A DNA stretch of 64,000 bases from Xanthobacter sp. NM-25 (GTDB lineage: Bacteria; Pseudomonadota; Alphaproteobacteria; Rhizobiales; Xanthobacteraceae), in NCBI RefSeq assembly GCF_022138605.1, contig NZ_JACBFS010000001.1, positions 744,001 to 808,000 on the forward strand. Direction: 5' to 3'. Of the stretch, positions 31,257-39,487 are shown piece by piece; positions within the stretch are counted from its first letter, which is position 1, and each line of letters begins with the position of its first letter. The notes below the pieces were generated by a model that worked only from the letters and a program-made list of their open reading frames with translations, did no database searches and was not told where the DNA came from. The translations under genes were made by a program, and so were the position numbers.

Positions 31257-32966
31257 TCAGGACAGGCCGGCGATGACGCCCTCCGGCGTGACGAAGATGT
31301 GCTCCGCCGCCGGATGGGACGGCAGGCCCGGCATGGTCATGATGTCGCCGGCCAGCGCCACCACGAAGCCTGCGCCGGCGGACAGCCGCACATCGCGGAT
31401 CGGCAGCACATGGCCCGTGGGCGCATTGCGCAAAGCGGGATCGGCCGAGAAGGAATATTGCGTCTTGGCCATGCAGACCGGCAGCTTGCCGAAGCCCGCC
31501 GCCTCGAATTCCTTGAGCCGATTGAGGGCGGCGGAGGAGAATTCCACCCGGCCCGCGGCATAGATCTCCCGCGCCACGGTCTCGATCTTCTCCTTCAGCG
31601 GCATCGCATCGGGATAAAGATATGTGAAGCGGCTCGGCCGGGCTGCGAGGGTGCGCACCGCGCGGGCCAGTGCCTCGGCGCCGGCGCCGCCATCGGCCCA
31701 GTGCGAGCACACGAACACCTCGATGCCCAGTTCGGCGAGCGCCGTGCGCACCGCCTCCACCTCGGCCGGCGTATCGGAGGTGAAGCGGTTCAGCGCCACC
31801 ACCACCGGCAGGCCGAACTTGCCCATATTCTCCACGTGGCGCTTCAGATTTTCGGTGCCCAGGGTCACCGCCGCCACATTCTCCGGCCCCAGCTCCTTCA
31901 CCGGCACGCCGCCGTGCATCTTCAGGGCGCGCACGGTGGCCACCACCACCGCCGCGGAGGGGGTGAGGCCGGCCTGCCGGCACTTGATGTCGAGGAACTT
32001 CTCGGCGCCGAGATCGGCGCCGAAGCCGGCCTCAGTCACCACATAATCCGCCAGCGCCAGGGCGCTCTTGGTGGCCATCACCGAATTGCAGCCATGGGCG
32101 ATGTTGGCGAACGGGCCGCCATGCACCAGCGCCGGCGTGCCTTCCATGGTCTGCACCAGATTCGGCTGGAAGGCGTCGCGCAGCAGCGCCACCATGGAGC
32201 CGATGCCTTCCAGCTCCTCCGCCCGCACCATGCGGCGCGACCGGGTCTGGCCGATCACCATGCGCGACAGGCGCGCTTCCAGATCCGCCAGGCTGTCGGC
32301 GAGGCAGAAAATGGCCATTACCTCGCTCGCCACGGTGATGTCGAACCCGTCCTCACGGGCAAAGCCGTTGGCCGGCCCGCCGAGGCCGACGGTGATGGCG
32401 CGCAGGGCCCGGTCGTTGAGGTCCATCACCCGCCGCCAGGCGATGCGGCGGCTGTCGAGATCGAGCCCGTTGCCCCAATAGATGTGGTTGTCGATGAGGG
32501 CGGACAGCAGATTGTGGGCGGCGGTGATGGCGTGGATGTCGCCGGTGAAATGCAGGTTGATGTCCTGCATGGGGATGATCTGCGCATGGCCGCCGCCGGT
32601 GGCGCCGCCCTTGGCGCCGAACACCGGGCCGAGGGACGGCTCGCGCAGGCACACGGCGGTCTTCTCGCCGAGCCGCGAGAGCGCGTCGCCGAGGCCGATG
32701 GTGGTGGTGGTCTTGCCCTCCCCCGCCGGGGTGGGGCTGATGGCGGTGACCAGGATCAGCCGGCCCTGCGGCGCATCGGCAGGGCGGTCCTCCAGCTCGC
32801 GCAGGAACTCGAGGCCGAGCTTGGCCTTGTGCGGGCCGTAGCGATAGAGCGCATCGGCGGGAATGGCGAGCTTCGCCGCAATGTCGGCGATGGGCGCCGG
32901 CGTCACGCTCGCCGCAATGGCCGCATCGGAGGACGGGTCAATGGCGCGGGCGGTTCGCTGGTGCAT
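31257..32966 (-). CDS. fhs: Formate-tetrahydrofolate ligase
   Basis: A 569-residue enzyme that makes 10-formyl-tetrahydrofolate from formate, tetrahydrofolate and ATP. The P-loop TPAGEGKTTT is at residues 79-88; REPSLGPVFGAKGGATGGGHAQ and the EAGFGADLGAEKF segment are family hallmarks. It links free formate to serine, purine and methyl-group synthesis and in methylotrophs feeds C1 units into assimilation. ATG 32966 has GAGGGAA upstream; a start at 33002 is in frame but unconserved. It fits with the Fae homologue elsewhere in the window as part of C1 metabolism. Confidence 0.96.
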   Translation of the reverse strand: MHQRTARAIDPSSDAAIAASVTPAPIADIAAKLAIPADALYRYGPHKAKLGLEFLRELEDRPADAPQGRLILVTAISPTPAGEGKTTTTIGLGDALSRLGEKTAVCLREPSLGPVFGAKGGATGGGHAQIIPMQDINLHFTGDIHAITAAHNLLSALIDNHIYWGNGLDLDSRRIAWRRVMDLNDRALRAITVGLGGPANGFAREDGFDITVASEVMAIFCLADSLADLEARLSRMVIGQTRSRRMVRAEELEGIGSMVALLRDAFQPNLVQTMEGTPALVHGGPFANIAHGCNSVMATKSALALADYVVTEAGFGADLGAEKFLDIKCRQAGLTPSAAVVVATVRALKMHGGVPVKELGPENVAAVTLGTENLKRHVENMGKFGLPVVVALNRFTSDTPAEVEAVRTALAELGIEVFVCSHWADGGAGAEALARAVRTLAARPSRFTYLYPDAMPLKEKIETVAREIYAAGRVEFSSAALNRLKEFEAAGFGKLPVCMAKTQYSFSADPALRNAPTGHVLPIRDVRLSAGAGFVVALAGDIMTMPGLPSHPAAEHIFVTPEGVIAGLS

Positions 32967-33133
32967 CGGACAACTTCCCTCAGGCGGCGCGACGGGCAGC
33001 ATCGCGTGGACAGATATGCGAGTGCTTCCGACCTAGAGCATCTGCCCGGCCCATTGGAAGGCGAAAGCGCGCCGAAGCGACGCCTGCCCCGCTTTTCCCA
33101 CACCAACCGTGGCAGAATCGCCGCGCTTGCGCC

Positions 33134-34801
33134 TCAGCCCTCGTCGCGGAACCGGTTGGTGATGGGGTAGCGGCGGTCGCGTCCGAAATTGCGGCCGGTG
33201 ACCTTCACGCCCGGCGCCGCCTGCCGGCGCTTGTATTCGGCGATGGCCAGCATGCGCTCCACCCGCTTCACCAGCGCCGCATCGAACCCCTCGGCGATGA
33301 CACTCGCCACCGGCGCCTCCATCTCCACCAGCCGGAACAGGATGGCATCGAGAGTGGCATAGGGCGGCAACGAATCCTCGTCCTTCTGGTTCTCGCGCAG
33401 CTCAGCGGTGGGCGGCTTGTCGATGAGGGCATCGGGGATGACGATGCCGTCCGGCCCCAGCGCACCCTCCGGCTTCCACTGGTTGCGCAGGCGCGAGAGG
33501 CGGAACACTTCGGTCTTGTACAGATCCTTGATGGGATTGTAGCCGCCGTTCATGTCGCCATAGAGGGTGGCATAGCCGGTGGACATCTCCGACTTGTTGC
33601 CGGTGGTCACCACCATGCCGCCGAACTTGTTGGAAATGGACATCAAAAGCGTGCCGCGAGCGCGCGACTGGAGGTTCTCCTCCGTCACGTCCTTGGGGTG
33701 ATTGGCGAACAGGGGATGCAGCACGCTCTCCAACCCTTCCACCGCCGGAGCGATGGGCAGGATGTCGTAGCGCACGCCCAGCTTTTCGGCCATCACGGCC
33801 GCATCGGACAGGCTCTCCTCCGAGGTGTAGCGATAGGGCATCATGATGCAGTGGACGCGGTCCGGCCCCAGCGCATCCACTGCCATGGCCGCGCACAGGG
33901 CGCTGTCGATGCCGCCGGACAGGCCGATGACCACTCCCGGAAAGCGGTTCTTGTTCACGTAGTCCTTCAACCCCAGCACGCAGGCGGCATAGTCCGCCGC
34001 CTCGTCCTCGGTGCGGATGCCGATAGCCCCCTCGGTCATGGCCCAGCCGCCGGCGAGCCGCTCCCAGCGGGTCACCCGCACCCGTTCCTGGAAGCTCGGG
34101 AACTGCAGGGCCAGGAACCGGTCGGCATTGAGGGCGAAGGAGGCGCCATCGAACACCAGTTCGTCCTGGCCACCCACCTGGTTCACATAGAGCAGCGGCA
34201 GGTGGCTCTCCACCACCCGCGCCACCGCCACATTGTCCCGCTCCTCATAGACCGAGCGGCGATAGGGCGAACCGTTGGGCACGATGAGGATCTCGGCGCC
34301 AGTCTCGGCGAGGCACTCCACCACGTCGGGGCCCCAGATGTCTTCGCAGATCGGCACCCCGAGCCGCACCCCCTTGAACGGGATGGGCCCCGGCATGGGG
34401 CCGGGCTGGAAGACGCGCTTTTCGTCGAACACGCCGTAATTGGGCAGGTCCACCTTGTGGCGGACCGCGCTGATGGCACCATTTTCCAGCAGCAGCACCG
34501 AATTGTGGAGCTTGCCCCCCTCCACCCAGGGCGCGCCCACCAGCAGCGCCGGCCCGTCGGCGCTCTCCGCCGCCAGTTCCTCCACCGCCTTGCGGCAGGC
34601 GGCCTGGAAGGCGGGCTTCAACACCAGATCCTCCGGCGGGTAGCCGGCGATGAACAGCTCGGAGAACACCACGAGGTCGGCGCCGGAGAGGCGCGCGGCA
34701 TCGCGGGTGCGGCGCACCAGCTCCAGATTGCCGGCCACGTCGCCGACGATGGGATTGAGCTGGGCGACGGCGATATGGAGGGTGTTGGCGGGCGTATTCA
34801 T
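33134..34801 (-). CDS. nadE: Glutamine-dependent NAD+ synthetase
   Basis: A 555-residue two-domain enzyme for the last step of NAD synthesis (amidation of nicotinate adenine dinucleotide). The N-terminal nitrilase-type glutaminase has the triad Glu48, Lys116, Cys152. The C-terminal synthetase has the PP-loop SGGIDS at residues 295-300 and GTLLMSISNKFGGMVVTTGNKSE. The intact glutaminase means it can use glutamine as nitrogen donor. It lies 110 bases after the S49 peptidase on the same strand. Confidence 0.97.
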   Translation of the reverse strand: MNTPANTLHIAVAQLNPIVGDVAGNLELVRRTRDAARLSGADLVVFSELFIAGYPPEDLVLKPAFQAACRKAVEELAAESADGPALLVGAPWVEGGKLHNSVLLLENGAISAVRHKVDLPNYGVFDEKRVFQPGPMPGPIPFKGVRLGVPICEDIWGPDVVECLAETGAEILIVPNGSPYRRSVYEERDNVAVARVVESHLPLLYVNQVGGQDELVFDGASFALNADRFLALQFPSFQERVRVTRWERLAGGWAMTEGAIGIRTEDEAADYAACVLGLKDYVNKNRFPGVVIGLSGGIDSALCAAMAVDALGPDRVHCIMMPYRYTSEESLSDAAVMAEKLGVRYDILPIAPAVEGLESVLHPLFANHPKDVTEENLQSRARGTLLMSISNKFGGMVVTTGNKSEMSTGYATLYGDMNGGYNPIKDLYKTEVFRLSRLRNQWKPEGALGPDGIVIPDALIDKPPTAELRENQKDEDSLPPYATLDAILFRLVEMEAPVASVIAEGFDAALVKRVERMLAIAEYKRRQAAPGVKVTGRNFGRDRRYPITNRFRDEG

Positions 34802-34911
34802 GGGGCGGTGCTTACATCCAGTCGGCGCAGCGGCGGCCGGGGCTAAGAGCTTCGGCGACGCTCAAGAAGCTGTAGCGGAGCGCGGGCCCCAGGGCCAGCG
34901 GAGCGGGGCCA

Positions 34912-35793
34912 TCACAGCCCGAGGCGAGCCCAGAGGGCGCGCTCCTCCGACGCGGCCATGGCGCCGGATGCGGCCTGATGGGCGAGCCCCGCACCAACCC
35001 CACCCGTGAACCCGCCAGGCTTGCGCAGAAAGAAGGGCGACGGCCCCTGGATCAGCGGCATCCGGACATCATCCCCGTAGCGGGCTTTCAGGATGCCGCG
35101 CACATCGCCGAGCCCGTCCAGGAGCCCGAGGCCGAGGGCCTGGGTGGCGAGCCAGAATTCACCGGAGAACACGGTGGCCTCGTCGACGGTGAGGGCGCTG
35201 CCGCGGCGCGACCGCACCAGATCGGCGAACACCACATGCAGTTCCTTCAGCAGGCCGTCGAGGCGCTCCACATCCTCGGCCCGCTCCGGCTGGAACGGAT
35301 CGAGCGTCACCTTGCGCTCGCCGGCGGTATAGACCCGCCGCTCAACGCCGAACCGGGCGATGGCCTTGTCGAAGCCGAAGCCGGCGCTCACCACGCCGAT
35401 GGAGCCCACCACCGAGCAGGGATCCGCGAAGATCTCGTCGGCGGCACAGGCGATCATGTAGCCGCCGGAGGCCGCCGCATCCTCCACGAAGGCGAAGACG
35501 TGCTTGTCCTTCTCCTCCGCCAGCGCCCGGATGCGCTTGAAGATGAGGTGGGACTGCACCGGCGCGCCGCCAGGGGAATTGATGAGCAGCGCCACCGCCG
35601 GCGCCTCCTTCACCGCGAACGCCTTCTCCAGGGTCCGGGCGCAGCCGGCGAGGGTGAGGCTCTGGGAGAAGGGCGAGTTCATGCCGATGGCACCGGCAAG
35701 GCGCACCACCGGCACCACCGGCACATCCCTGCGCCAGCGGGAGGGGATGAGGCTGCGGAGGCGGCGGGGCAGGAAGAAGAAGGGATCGGCCAT
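34912..35793 (-). CDS. S49-family (SppA-like) serine peptidase
   Basis: A 293-residue ClpP-fold peptidase of family S49. The catalytic Ser109 is in AAASGGYMIACAADE and the general-base Lys161 in TAGERKVTLDPF, the Ser/Lys dyad of short SppA/SohB enzymes. The N-terminus is only weakly hydrophobic (FFFLPRRLRSLIP), so it may be cytoplasmic or peripheral. The short form usually assembles as an octamer and degrades signal peptides or membrane proteins. The ATG start at 35793 was preferred over a longer frame with no conserved residues. It follows the methyltransferase gene after 31 bases. Confidence 0.92.
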   Translation of the reverse strand: MADPFFFLPRRLRSLIPSRWRRDVPVVPVVRLAGAIGMNSPFSQSLTLAGCARTLEKAFAVKEAPAVALLINSPGGAPVQSHLIFKRIRALAEEKDKHVFAFVEDAAASGGYMIACAADEIFADPCSVVGSIGVVSAGFGFDKAIARFGVERRVYTAGERKVTLDPFQPERAEDVERLDGLLKELHVVFADLVRSRRGSALTVDEATVFSGEFWLATQALGLGLLDGLGDVRGILKARYGDDVRMPLIQGPSPFFLRKPGGFTGGVGAGLAHQAASGAMAASEERALWARLGL

Positions 35794-35824
35794 AGTGAAG
35801 ATGTAGGCGCGCGAGACGACGGCC

Positions 35825-36601
35825 TCAAGGCGGCGCAAGCGCGTCCCCCGCGCGCAGCACCGCTGCCGCCTCGGGCGTCGGTGCGCCGGCCGCATCCGTC
35901 AGCACCAGCCCGGGCAGAATCCGCGGCGCGGTGCGCCGGCCCTTCCGTGCACGCACCAGCAGCCGCACGGCGGCGGCGCCCGGCTTACCACCCGGCCTGC
36001 CATACACCGGCAGCAGCTCGGCGGCGCCGAACCGGCCCTGGAGGGCGGCAAGGATCGCCCCCGCCTCCTCCGGCCGATGGATGAGGCACAGCACGCCGTC
36101 GGCGTTGAGGCAGCGGTGGGCCGCCTTCACCCACGCCTCCAGCAGATCCTCCCCCGCCATATGGGCCTGGGCCCGACCGGGGTGGGGCGAAACCTGGTGC
36201 GCGGCGGCGGGATTGAACGGCGGGTTCATCAGCACCAGATCGGCGGCATGGGCGACCGGTTCCGGCGCGCCGCCGGGCCGGCCGAGGGTCAGCACGTCGG
36301 CTGCCACCACCTGGCAACGCGCCGCGAGGCCATTCGCCTCGGCATTTTCTGCCGCAAGACGCGCCAGATCGGGATCGATCTCCACTAGCGTACCGCGCGC
36401 CTCGGGGCAGCGGGTGAGAAAGGCAAGGCCGGCGCTGCCGACCCCGGCGCCCAGATCCACCATGGCGCGGCAAGAGGCGGGCGCCAGAGCCGCCAGCAAC
36501 AGCGCATCATGCCCCACCCGATGGCCGCGCACCGGCTGCCGCAGGGTAAGACGTCCGCCCAGCACGGCGTCCTCAGTGGTTTCGGCGGTGGTGATCGCCA
36601 T
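35825..36601 (-). CDS. tRNA1(Val) A37 N6-methyltransferase-like protein (TrmN6/YfiC family)
   Basis: A 258-residue class I SAM-dependent methyltransferase. The SAM loop is DLGAGVGS (residues 49-56), the acidic residue is in VEIDPD, and the adenine-N6 motif NPPF is at 126-129. The layout matches the YfiC/TrmN6 group that methylates A37 of tRNA1(Val); a related protein-methylating role is possible. It starts six bases after the DUF2007 gene and precedes the S49 peptidase. This three-gene set divergent from polyprenyl diphosphate synthase recurs in Hyphomicrobiales, to my knowledge. Confidence 0.88.
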   Translation of the reverse strand: MAITTAETTEDAVLGGRLTLRQPVRGHRVGHDALLLAALAPASCRAMVDLGAGVGSAGLAFLTRCPEARGTLVEIDPDLARLAAENAEANGLAARCQVVAADVLTLGRPGGAPEPVAHAADLVLMNPPFNPAAAHQVSPHPGRAQAHMAGEDLLEAWVKAAHRCLNADGVLCLIHRPEEAGAILAALQGRFGAAELLPVYGRPGGKPGAAAVRLLVRARKGRRTAPRILPGLVLTDAAGAPTPEAAAVLRAGDALAPP

Positions 36602-36607
36602 CGGTGC

Positions 36608-36835
36608 TCACTCGGGATCGCGCAGCGCCTGCGCGAAGCCTGCATCCACCAACAACCGGCGCGCACGCGCCGCGTCATCGTCGATCACCAGCAGGCGGCG
36701 CGGCAGAATGCCGATGGAGCCTTCCAGGGCGCTGATATGAGCATCCGCGACCAAATGGCCGATCTCCGCCGCATCCAGCAGCGCGGTGATGGCGCCAAGC
36801 AGCACCACGTCGTTGGTTCGCACCAGCTCCCGCAT
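36608..36835 (-). CDS. DUF2007 small protein
   Basis: A 75-residue DUF2007 protein: ELVRTNDVVLLGAITALLDAAEI, HISALEGSIGILPRRLLV and the DAARARRLL segment. The fold is related to the signal-transducing domains that hold a short beta-alpha-beta unit; function is unknown. ATG 36835 has GGGAGCAGCCGGG before it; the upstream frame to 36883 is not conserved. It is the first gene of the minus-strand unit and is divergent from the polyprenyl synthase. Confidence 0.82.
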   Translation of the reverse strand: MRELVRTNDVVLLGAITALLDAAEIGHLVADAHISALEGSIGILPRRLLVIDDDAARARRLLVDAGFAQALRDPE

Positions 36836-36963
36836 TCCCGGCTGCTCCCTCGCGCCTGCCCGATGGCCTTCCCAATCGGGCATTTTCGTGCCGCAGCGCT
36901 TGCGTCAGGCCCATGGGCATCCCTATGGTGCGCCCGAAAGAAAGACAAGCGGGAGCGTGTTTC

Positions 36964-37971
36964 TTGGCCCTCGTCCTTCCGTTCGAGCCCAATGAACCGT
37001 CCATCGAGGCGCTGGTCGCCCTGGTGAAAGCGGATATGGAGCGCGTCAATGCCGCCATTCTGGCGCGCACTGGCTCCGATGTGGCGATGATCCCCGAGGT
37101 GGCCAACCACCTCATCTCCTCCGGTGGCAAGCGCCTGCGGCCGATGCTGACTCTCGCCTGCGCCGCACTGTGCGGTTACGCGGGCGACGGCCACGTGAAG
37201 CTCGCCGCCTCGGTGGAGTTCATGCACACGGCCACCCTCCTCCACGACGACGTGGTGGATGAAAGCGACATGCGCCGCGGCAAGCTCGCCGCCCGCAAGC
37301 TGTGGGGCAACGAGGCCTCGGTGCTGGTGGGCGACTTCCTGCTGGGCCAGGCGTTCAAGATGATGGTGGAGGTGGGCTCGCTCACCTGCCTCGACATCCT
37401 GTCCAACGCCGCCTGCGTCATCGCCGAGGGCGAGGTGATGCAGCTGGCCGCCGCCAAGAACACCCAGACCTCCGAGGACGATTATCTGGCCGTCATCCGC
37501 GGCAAGACGGCGGAGCTGTTCGCCGCCGCGTGCGAGGTGGGTGCGGTGCTCGGTGACCGCGCAAAGGCGGAGATCGTCGCCTGCCGCTCCTATGGCATGA
37601 ATCTGGGCATCGCCTTCCAGCTGGTGGACGACGCCCTGGACTATGGGGGCAACCAGGCCAAGCTCGGCAAGAATGTGGGCGACGACTTCCGCGAGGGCAA
37701 ACTGACCCTGCCGGTGCTGCTCGCCTTCCGCCGCGGCGATGCCACCGAGCGGGCGTTTTGGCAGAAGTGCCTGGAGCGCGGCGAGGCGGACGATGCCGAT
37801 CTCGCCACCGCCATCGGCCTGCTCACCAAGCACCGCGCCATCGCCGACACGGTCGAGCGCGCCCGCCACTATGGCGCCATGGCCAAGGATGCCCTGGCCC
37901 TGTTCCCGGCGAGCCCGGCCAAGGACGCGCTGATGGAAGCCGTGGACTTCTGCCTCTCCCGCGCCCACTGA
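36964..37971 (+). CDS. ispB: Polyprenyl (octaprenyl/decaprenyl) diphosphate synthase
   Basis: A 335-residue trans-isoprenyl diphosphate synthase that makes the ubiquinone side chain. The first Asp-rich motif is Asp95-Asp96-x2-Asp99 (HDDVVD) and the second is DDALD; GKTAELF binds the allylic substrate. I place the start at TTG 36964: it has GGGAG with an eight-base spacer, and the conserved part (LEALVALVKADMERVN-like) begins soon after. The ATG at 36913 would add 17 residues of unlikely sequence. Chain length (C40 or C50; C50 is common in alphaproteobacteria) cannot be read directly. Confidence 0.93.
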   Translation: MALVLPFEPNEPSIEALVALVKADMERVNAAILARTGSDVAMIPEVANHLISSGGKRLRPMLTLACAALCGYAGDGHVKLAASVEFMHTATLLHDDVVDESDMRRGKLAARKLWGNEASVLVGDFLLGQAFKMMVEVGSLTCLDILSNAACVIAEGEVMQLAAAKNTQTSEDDYLAVIRGKTAELFAAACEVGAVLGDRAKAEIVACRSYGMNLGIAFQLVDDALDYGGNQAKLGKNVGDDFREGKLTLPVLLAFRRGDATERAFWQKCLERGEADDADLATAIGLLTKHRAIADTVERARHYGAMAKDALALFPASPAKDALMEAVDFCLSRAH

Positions 37972-37987
37972 GCGCGGGTGACGCGGC

Positions 37988-38308
37988 TCAGCCGCGCGGC
38001 CCGAACACGATGACGGCCGCGCCAGCAAGGCACAAAAGGGCGCCGGTCGCGTCCCACCGGTCGGGCCGCACGCCTTCCACGGCCCACATCCAGGCCAGCG
38101 ACGCGACGATATAGATGCCGCCATAGGCGGCAAAGGCGCGCCCGGCCGCTTCCGCGTCCACGAAGGTCAATGCGTAGGCGAAGGCGGCGAGGCTGGCCAA
38201 CCCCGGCACCAGCCACAGTGGCGAGCCGCCGAGGCGCACCACGTGCCACATGGCGAAGCACCCTGCGATCTCGCCGAGCGCGGCGAGCAGAAAAGCCGGC
38301 AGCGTCAT
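37988..38308 (-). CDS. YnfA-family (UPF0060) membrane protein
   Basis: A 106-residue, four-helix inner-membrane protein of the YnfA/UPF0060 family, related to small multidrug resistance proteins. Characteristic phrases are AALGEIAGCFAMWHVVRLG, FAAYGGIYIVASLAWMWAVEG and the final GALLCLAGAAVIVFGPR. Of several close ATGs, 38308 has GGAG with an eight-base spacer. The gene ends 17 bases after the convergent ispB stop. A transport role is possible but unproven. Confidence 0.93.
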   Translation of the reverse strand: MTLPAFLLAALGEIAGCFAMWHVVRLGGSPLWLVPGLASLAAFAYALTFVDAEAAGRAFAAYGGIYIVASLAWMWAVEGVRPDRWDATGALLCLAGAAVIVFGPRG

Positions 38309-38418
38309 CCCCATCACTCCATCACCCGCCGAGCCCCCCGCAGTTGCGGTGCAAGGGTCCGACGCGAATCGAAAAAGGCACGCGACGCGCTCGGCGAAGA
38401 CACGCGACGCGCGCGCAA

Positions 38419-39288
38419 TCACCGCAGAACGGTGGGCCGAACCCACCAGCCGGGGTACTCGGCCTTCAGCCGCCGGGCCAAGACGGCGGCCGCCCGGCAG
38501 TCATCGGTGAGAGCAAACACGGTGGCACCCGAGCCGGACATGCGCACCAGCCGGGCCTCCGGCGCCGCGGCCAGCGCGCCCATCGCGGTGCCAACCACCG
38601 GCGCCACCGCCCGCGCCGGCGGTTCGAGGTCGTTGGGCAGACCAGCCAGAACCCCGCGCAAGGCAACGACATCCGCCGGCAGTTCACGCGGATGCTCGGG
38701 GCCGGGCAGCAACTCCCCCGCCCGCAGGCCCAGGGCGCGGAAGACATCGGCCGTAGGCACGGCGACACCGCAATTCACCAGCACGGCGAACAGCGGCGGC
38801 AGCCGCAACGGTGCCGAAAGCTGCTCGCCGATTCCCCGCATGAGGCGCGGGCGCGGATCGAGGCACACCGGCACGTCAGCGCCGGTCTCCCGCGCCGCCG
38901 CCAGCAGGCGCGCGTCATCCAGGGTGAGAGCGTTGAGACGGGCCAGCAGGCGCAGGGCCGCGGCGGCATCGGCCGAGCCGCCCCCCATGCCGGCGGCCAC
39001 CGGCAGGCGCTTCACCAGACGGAAATCGCCGAGGCGTAGCCCCGGCACGCGATCGGCCAACGCCCGCGCCGCCTTGAGCACCAGATTGTCGGCGTCGGGC
39101 CCCGCCGCGGCGGCGGTCGGCCCTTCCACCGTCAGCGCCAGCGGACGATCGGGCGTGAGCGCCACGAGATCGCCGACACCGGCGAACATCACCAGGCTGA
39201 CGAGCTCATGGAAACCATCCCCACGCCGGCCGGTGACCCTGAGGGTCAGGTTGATTTTGGCGGGTGCCTTGGCCAGAGAGGTCTCCAT
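38419..39288 (-). CDS. ispE: 4-diphosphocytidyl-2-C-methyl-D-erythritol kinase
   Basis: A 289-residue GHMP kinase of the MEP isoprenoid pathway. Key features: APAKINLTLRVTGRRGDGFHEL at the start, the phosphate-binding PVAAGMGGGSADAA (residues 96-109) and the C-terminal MSGSGATVFAL. It phosphorylates the 2-hydroxyl of CDP-methylerythritol. ATG 39288 has AAGG six bases upstream; the ATG at 39312 is less well placed. It sits near ispB, so precursor supply and quinone tail synthesis are close together, though on different strands. Confidence 0.96.
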   Translation of the reverse strand: METSLAKAPAKINLTLRVTGRRGDGFHELVSLVMFAGVGDLVALTPDRPLALTVEGPTAAAAGPDADNLVLKAARALADRVPGLRLGDFRLVKRLPVAAGMGGGSADAAAALRLLARLNALTLDDARLLAAARETGADVPVCLDPRPRLMRGIGEQLSAPLRLPPLFAVLVNCGVAVPTADVFRALGLRAGELLPGPEHPRELPADVVALRGVLAGLPNDLEPPARAVAPVVGTAMGALAAAPEARLVRMSGSGATVFALTDDCRAAAVLARRLKAEYPGWWVRPTVLR

Positions 39289-39487
39289 GGGCGCCTTATG
39301 GCCCGGGGTCATGGCGCCGGCAAGGCCACGCCACGGCCCGGCCTGCGGCGCGGGGCTCCGACGCTGCAGTGCCCCTGCGCGGGTGGAAACTTGCGACCCA
39401 CCGGGAAAGCGGCCATCCTCCCGCCATCTCCTCGCGTATGAATGGCGCGGTGCAACAGCCGTCCAGGCTCTTCAGGATTCTTGATCG

